NCBI GenBank assembly: GCA_031763025.1
Contig: JASSKH010000006.1
Coordinates: 10,165,691 to 10,229,690, forward strand
Direction: 5' to 3'
DNA: 64,000 bases
From: Macrocystis pyrifera
Taxonomy: Eukaryota > Sar > Phaeophyceae > Laminariales > Laminariaceae
The position numbers were made by a program, and so were the translations under genes. Position 1 is the first letter of the stretch, and each line of letters starts with the position of its first letter. The notes under the pieces are model-generated. The model was not told where the DNA came from. It saw nothing but the letters and a program-made list of their open reading frames with translations, and ran no database searches. Of this stretch, positions 48,501 through 54,500 are shown piece after piece.

Positions 48501-51500
48501 AGCAACAGGCGAAACCAGCACGTGAGATGGCACATCCGCGGTGTACGTTCGGCTACTGTACCTGTAATTGCAAAAGTAGGAGCCTACGATGCATCATCGG
48601 GTATCTCTCAGGTAACACTTTAATTTGTGGGAAGAAGCCAGGGGTATGTTCCCAGAATGTGTGAAGTGCAGAGCAGTAGTTGTTCTCGGTTCACCTCAAC
48701 AGCCTCTGCTTTGATTCCTGGAAGATCGTAGGGTGAAGCGGCGCTCAAGGAAGAGAGACAACCACGGAAGCTAGATTTCGAGAGCACAAGGAAGTGACCA
48801 CTGTGCGCCATGTTGAACTTGTCTCCGTCGTAGACGTGTCAGGCGAAGCAGGCTCTATTTCGTCTTCAAAAACGAAACATCTACCTGGTATACACGTACA
48901 AGTTAGTTCACACTGCAATTGCTCTATTGTTTATTTCATCCACCCCTACGTTTGTTGTGTAGTACATTTTATTCCCCAAGTACATGATAAAAAGGTGGAT
49001 CAGATCCTCTAACTCTCAACGATGATACGGTACGTTATATCCAAAAAAACTATATCGTCCGCACATTTGCGCCCCCTTGTCAGTCGGTCGGGTGTCATTT
49101 CTCGCGCTTCCGTTTGCGGGGTTTGCAGGAGGCCCCGCCCTGACGCTGCGGCGCGCGGTTGGGCCCGGGCCGGGCTTCGTGCCGCGTTGTGTTGTCGTTC
49201 GAAGTTGCACGAGCTGGCTCATTATCGTTGCGTTTCGACATGCCGAGCAATTCAGGGCCATTAGAACTTCTAGAATGCGCTTTTTGTTTTGCGTTCGCTT
49301 TGCGGTTGAACCTGTCGTTACACACACCACACCAGCCTTAGAAAGCTATATGCTTTGACGCGGCCACGGTACCACAGCATCCGCACTTCTTTCATGTGAC
49401 AACCATAAACGTAGTGTGTGAGTGTGTACGTGTGCGGCATCCATAGATGCTACCCTTATAGGGTCCAAGGTCCTGCAGCAAGCAGTAGGAACTAGTTTGA
49501 GAACACCGACAGCGGTGCAGTGGTACCGTTTTAGTGCTGTTCTGTCTGCTGCTGTTGCTGCTGCGTATCCGCATCTATGACACCGCCCTTCAAGAAAAAT
49601 TCGAGATGTGACGGCCACGATACGACAGCCGCCGCACGTCGAAGAATCCATTTTGTGGCAGGTGTGTTCCCCCTCGTGGTGCGTGCATGAGCATGTGTCC
49701 CATCCTGGGTATACACTCATCTTAATCTTCTCAACCACCTGCATCGTGCCCGAACAATCCAACAACAGAGGCACAATAACAACGAACTTCATACAGGCGT
49801 ACATATGTACGTTCGACCGCTTGCGTCCTCCCGTTTCAACCGGCGACATCCCCAGGATCCCAAGGCAGCCATATCCCGAAAGGGAACCTTGTAATACCCG
49901 GTATCGTATCCTGTTGTGCATGACACATCCCTAAGCAATGTTGCCTCGAGATCGGGTAAAATGACTACTCTCCCTATCCTCTCTCACCGCACGGGTGCAA
50001 ACTCGTTAATGATCCCCTAACCCCCACCACTTGATGTGGGCTGCAACGCGCGTGCGAAAGGCGTCGAAGGCCCGCTGAGACCCCTGACACGCGCTACTTA
50101 ATGTCAGAGCGCGAACGTCGTCGCTTGTTTCTAGCTGACCCCCTGCCCTCACCCCCGACCTTCCCCCTGCCCCTCCCCTGCCTCAACCACCCCCAACGAA
50201 AAAACACACATATCGCGCCGATCAATTCGCGCATGCATATCTGTCCGCAACCGCATTGTACTGCACCGTACTACATATGCACCATATGTGCAGTATGTAC
50301 AGAACAAAAACTGGAAGACACGGTTTCCTCCCGCCGCAACGACAAAGCAGGGTTTGAGTTGTTGGTTAATATTTTTTATTACCCCATTCGCGCGTCACCC
50401 GCTCGTCCCTCCCCCGCCTCGCCGCCGCCTTCCAGGTGACATTCGCTCTGGCGTTTTACGCTCTGCTAAAAGACCCCTGACACGCACTACTTAATGTCAG
50501 AGCGCGAACGTCGTCGCTTGTTTCTAGCTGACCCCCTGCCCTCACCCCCGACCTTCCCCCTGCCCCTCCCCTGCCTCAACCACCCCCAACGAAAAAACAC
50601 ACATATCGCGCCGATCAATTCGCGCATGCATATCTGTCCGCAACCGCATTGTACTGCACCGTACTACATATGCACCATATGTGCAGTATGTACAGAACAA
50701 AAACTGGAAGACACGGTTTCCTCCCGCCGCAACGACAAAGCAGGGTTTGAGTTGTTGGTTAATATTTTTTATTACCCCATTCGCGCGTCACCCGCTCGTC
50801 CCTCCCCCGCCTCGCGCCGCCTTCCAGGTGACATTCGCTCTGGCGTTTTACGCTCTGCTAAAAGGAAACCCCGGCTTCGAAACCATCTGGGAAAGTATGA
50901 TGACGGTGTTCCTCATGTCTATCGGGGAGGTTAACGTCCCGTTCAGCGAACAAAAGTGAGCGTCGCCGTCGTGGCCGTTGACGGACCGGCAGAGGTCCGT
51001 TGCAGGGACGTTAAAGCGCTAGAAATCGCACAGTGCTTGGACGACCGTTAGAGGATTGTCACAGTTGTAGCCGAACGTGCCGATGTCGACGTGAACGTGC
51101 CGATGTCTAGCTTGACTGAGTATATCTCGATTGGTCTTGATCACCGTTGTCGAACCTCCGAGCCCTATTTCGATATCGGTATTTCGTATTGATCTCGATC
51201 CTGATGGCAATATCGATACCAGCTTCGAATGCTGCACTGTCTTTTCTATATCGCGCCGCGGTGACGTAGAACTTTGTCACGATCCTCTACCATCCAGGTA
51301 TCTGCACACCGTGGGTGTACTGATGTTCGTGACGTTCATACTGGTTGTCGCGATCGTCTACATCAACCTGCTTGTAGCCATTATGACCAGCGGGTACACC
51401 GAGGTAAGGGAAGAACACGTGAGGAGTGCACTGCGGTCCCTACGTTACTGTACTGTAGTGACAATAGCATTGCTGTAGGGGGTAAAGAGGCTTTTTACTC

Positions 51501-54500
51501 TATACATTGTGGTTGTTTGGTGTAGCTTGTGCTGTAGTGGTTTCTCCTTCTCATCGCCATCACGACCAGCGAGCACACTCACAAATAGAAGAGTTACTAA
51601 TTTTGATGGAAACTCCATAGGGCAGCAGCAGGGGGAGGGGAGGGGGCAGGCAGAAGCGGGGGAAAAGAGGCAGTTTCACTTTTCTGTTGTTATTGTATTT
51701 CTTCGCTTACGATATTCCGTGTGTTTACAGTGTGTTACCTCTTTTGGTGTTTTTCATGTGTGGGTGGTGTGATTCGTGTTCGGTGCGTGTGTTGTTTGTG
51801 TTAGTCGTTTTTTCGCCTGTAGTATGCGTGCTAGCCGTTATTGTGTGTTTTTATGTGCTGTTGCCTGCTTGTCGCTACGTATGGTGACGAAATATCATGG
51901 GGCACACCAGCCGACGTATTACATGTTCCTAAGTTGGCTGGTAGTAAGCTTGAGTTAGCGGTCGTTTGTTTGGAAAACTCCGTTGAGCAGCAGGAGCGAA
52001 TAACGTAGAACATAAAGCTTTTTAAATTTGTTTTTCCGTACCATGATTTTCGTGTTCTATTCTGCTACGTATTCATATCTTGGTTGCTTGTGTTTTGTTT
52101 GATATTTGTACGTTGACTTCGTTTCTCGTCTCATGTGTTGTGTTGTCCGCGTCCTTGTTGTTGTTGTTGTTGTTGTTGTTGTTGCCGCTGCTGCCGCTGC
52201 CGCTGCGGTTGATGCCACGGGTGCTGGCGCTGGTGCTGCTGCCGATACTGATGCTGCCGCCGCCGTGCAGGCGGCGAACGGGGCGACAGCGCAGGCGGTG
52301 ATGAACCGGGCAGCTGCCCTGGTGAAATGGGAAGGGATTATGTCCACGCGCACGAGGGAAAGGGTGAGAGGGAGTTAGCAGTTGTGTTCGTCTGTGGGGC
52401 GGGTGGGGCCAATGCATTGTTTTGACTGTAAATTATACAAGGCCTATATGTGCTCGTAGATTACAACAGCATATATCAGCTGTTAATTCGACAGCGGCAT
52501 TCGTTTCGTTTTCGGAAATTGTGCTGTCTATGTGATCATTTGGTTGCTTGCTACTCATATTAAGTTTGTGCCGCGTTGTGTGTTGGTTCTCGGTTTGCTT
52601 GCCTTGTTTCGTCACCTACTTACTGTAGTAGGTGTTTGGCGAATGATCGATGCTGTCGCTGGCCTTCCTGTTTTCATGCACCCACTGATATTGTTAACGC
52701 GGCTGCTGGAACGATGTTGTGGCTACGCTTGCACGCTTGCTATACATGCACGCGTATGGATATGTATTGTCAACAATAAGGTGAGACTGCGTGTTGACGT
52801 TCGTGTTGATGCTGAAGATTGTACTGTATTGGTAGGTGTTAGGGTTTTGTGGGTATTGATCTCGGTGGGGATGATTGTGGTGGCGGTGATGATGTTGGCG
52901 TCGGCGCTACGTAGAGCTAATGGTGGTGACAGTCGTGTTGCAGTATTCATTTTTTATTTGGGATGTATTCATTGTTAGGGGGTGGTGTTGGCTTCGGTTG
53001 CAATTGGTGTTTTACTGAACTGACTTGCAAGGACCATAGTCACCGTCTTCGAGGCATATCGCTTCGTTGTATCTGCCACGTACCCCTGTTGCCGATTGTT
53101 TTCGTGCATCGTGTCGACGCTCGCTTTTGGCCCGATTGATGTACCTGTCGCCAGTCCGTTCAGCGCATTTCTCCGGGAAAGGGTAAGCGCACGCACATCA
53201 CGCTCAAGGAGTGGTTCGGGGGAGCTGCGACAGTAGTCGTCTGCGGCGTGGATGTAAGTACGCTGCTAGTGGTGTTTGTAATGACGTTGATAGTCGTAGT
53301 ATGGTGATAGTAGTGGGGGCCAAGGTTATATGTGGTGGTGGTCGTCGTATTGCTGGTGTTAGGTTACTGCAGATGTTGAGGTCGGTGTTGGTGACATTGT
53401 TGACGATACTGCTACTCTTAGGGATCTTGGTGATCCTGTCTTTGCTCCTATTCGTGTGTTTTTCTAGGGGGCAACAGCGGTGGAGCCCGAGCAGAGCTTC
53501 ATCAACAGGCCTGTGGACGGTCACGCTACTTTGTTGAACGTATTCGGGGAGATGAGGTGGGCTGGAGCGGGGGGAGGGAGACAGAGGGGGGCGAGGCGGC
53601 AGGAGGGAGAGGCGTTTGCAATAGAGCGAAAGCGGCAATGAGATAGGGAGAGGGTGTGGGTATCAAGGAGAGACACGACGAAAACATAGACAGCGAAAGG
53701 CAGTCAAAACTGTAGAGAGTTACAGAGGCAGACACGCGGAGCAAAGAGAGAGAGACACATGTTATATGGGCTAAAACATGGGCCAGCCGAAGAATTCATT
53801 TCCGTATCGCGAGCGGCCCTTGTCTTTCTCTAGACGCGCCAATTCACCCCTTAACAGCTCCAGCTTCCACTGTAAATTTTCCACGAACAGGGACAGTTTT
53901 GAGCGGCTTAGAAAGCAAGGTTTTCAGCACGCATCACAGGGAGACGCCGGTGATAGCAATATATCAGCCAGCGACCAACTGGGGGTCAGCTTCCGAAGGC
54001 GCCAAGCGGCGATTCTCGATGCAAGTGGAAAGGTCATGTCGTTGCCACGTCTCGGTGCCCGCGGCCCTGGGGGCTCCTCTAGATCGTTCTCGTCCAGGTC
54101 GGTCAAGGTGAGCGGGTGTTCCTGATCGTTTGTTTATGACGTCATATTGGTACATGGGTGACGGGCGAGGGCAGAGGGCGTTTTAAGTTGTTGCCTGCGT
54201 TAGTCATTTGGCCATTGATCACGCATACCTTCTAAACGGAGCACCGTTCCTACTTCTGAAGAAAAAGTCTCCAATTGTTGGGCGCTCAGTACGTTTTCCA
54301 TATATTTCAATGAAACGTTAGGATTATTTTATGCCCTTCCGGTTCCACCGCCTGTGGCCACAATCTATCTCCAAGGATGGCGATCGCTTTCTCTCTATAC
54401 CATCTACAATGGTATAGCAAGCTTCTCCATATTCTTCTATATTTTTCATTGTTGTATTCTGCCTCTCTTTCCATATTTCACATTCTCCTGCTATGTGAGT

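Noticed and set aside
50101-50934. Two nearly identical ORFs (112 and 146 codons) starting MSERERRRLF
   Set aside because: They are the two units of the intronic tandem duplication. The shared text is intron, and only the exon 15 part of the second is coding, in another frame.
52532-52978. 148-codon hydrophobic ORF after the S6 exon
   Set aside because: It has no splice pair in phase, and the channel already has six membrane segments before it. Probably a by-product of T/G-rich intron DNA.
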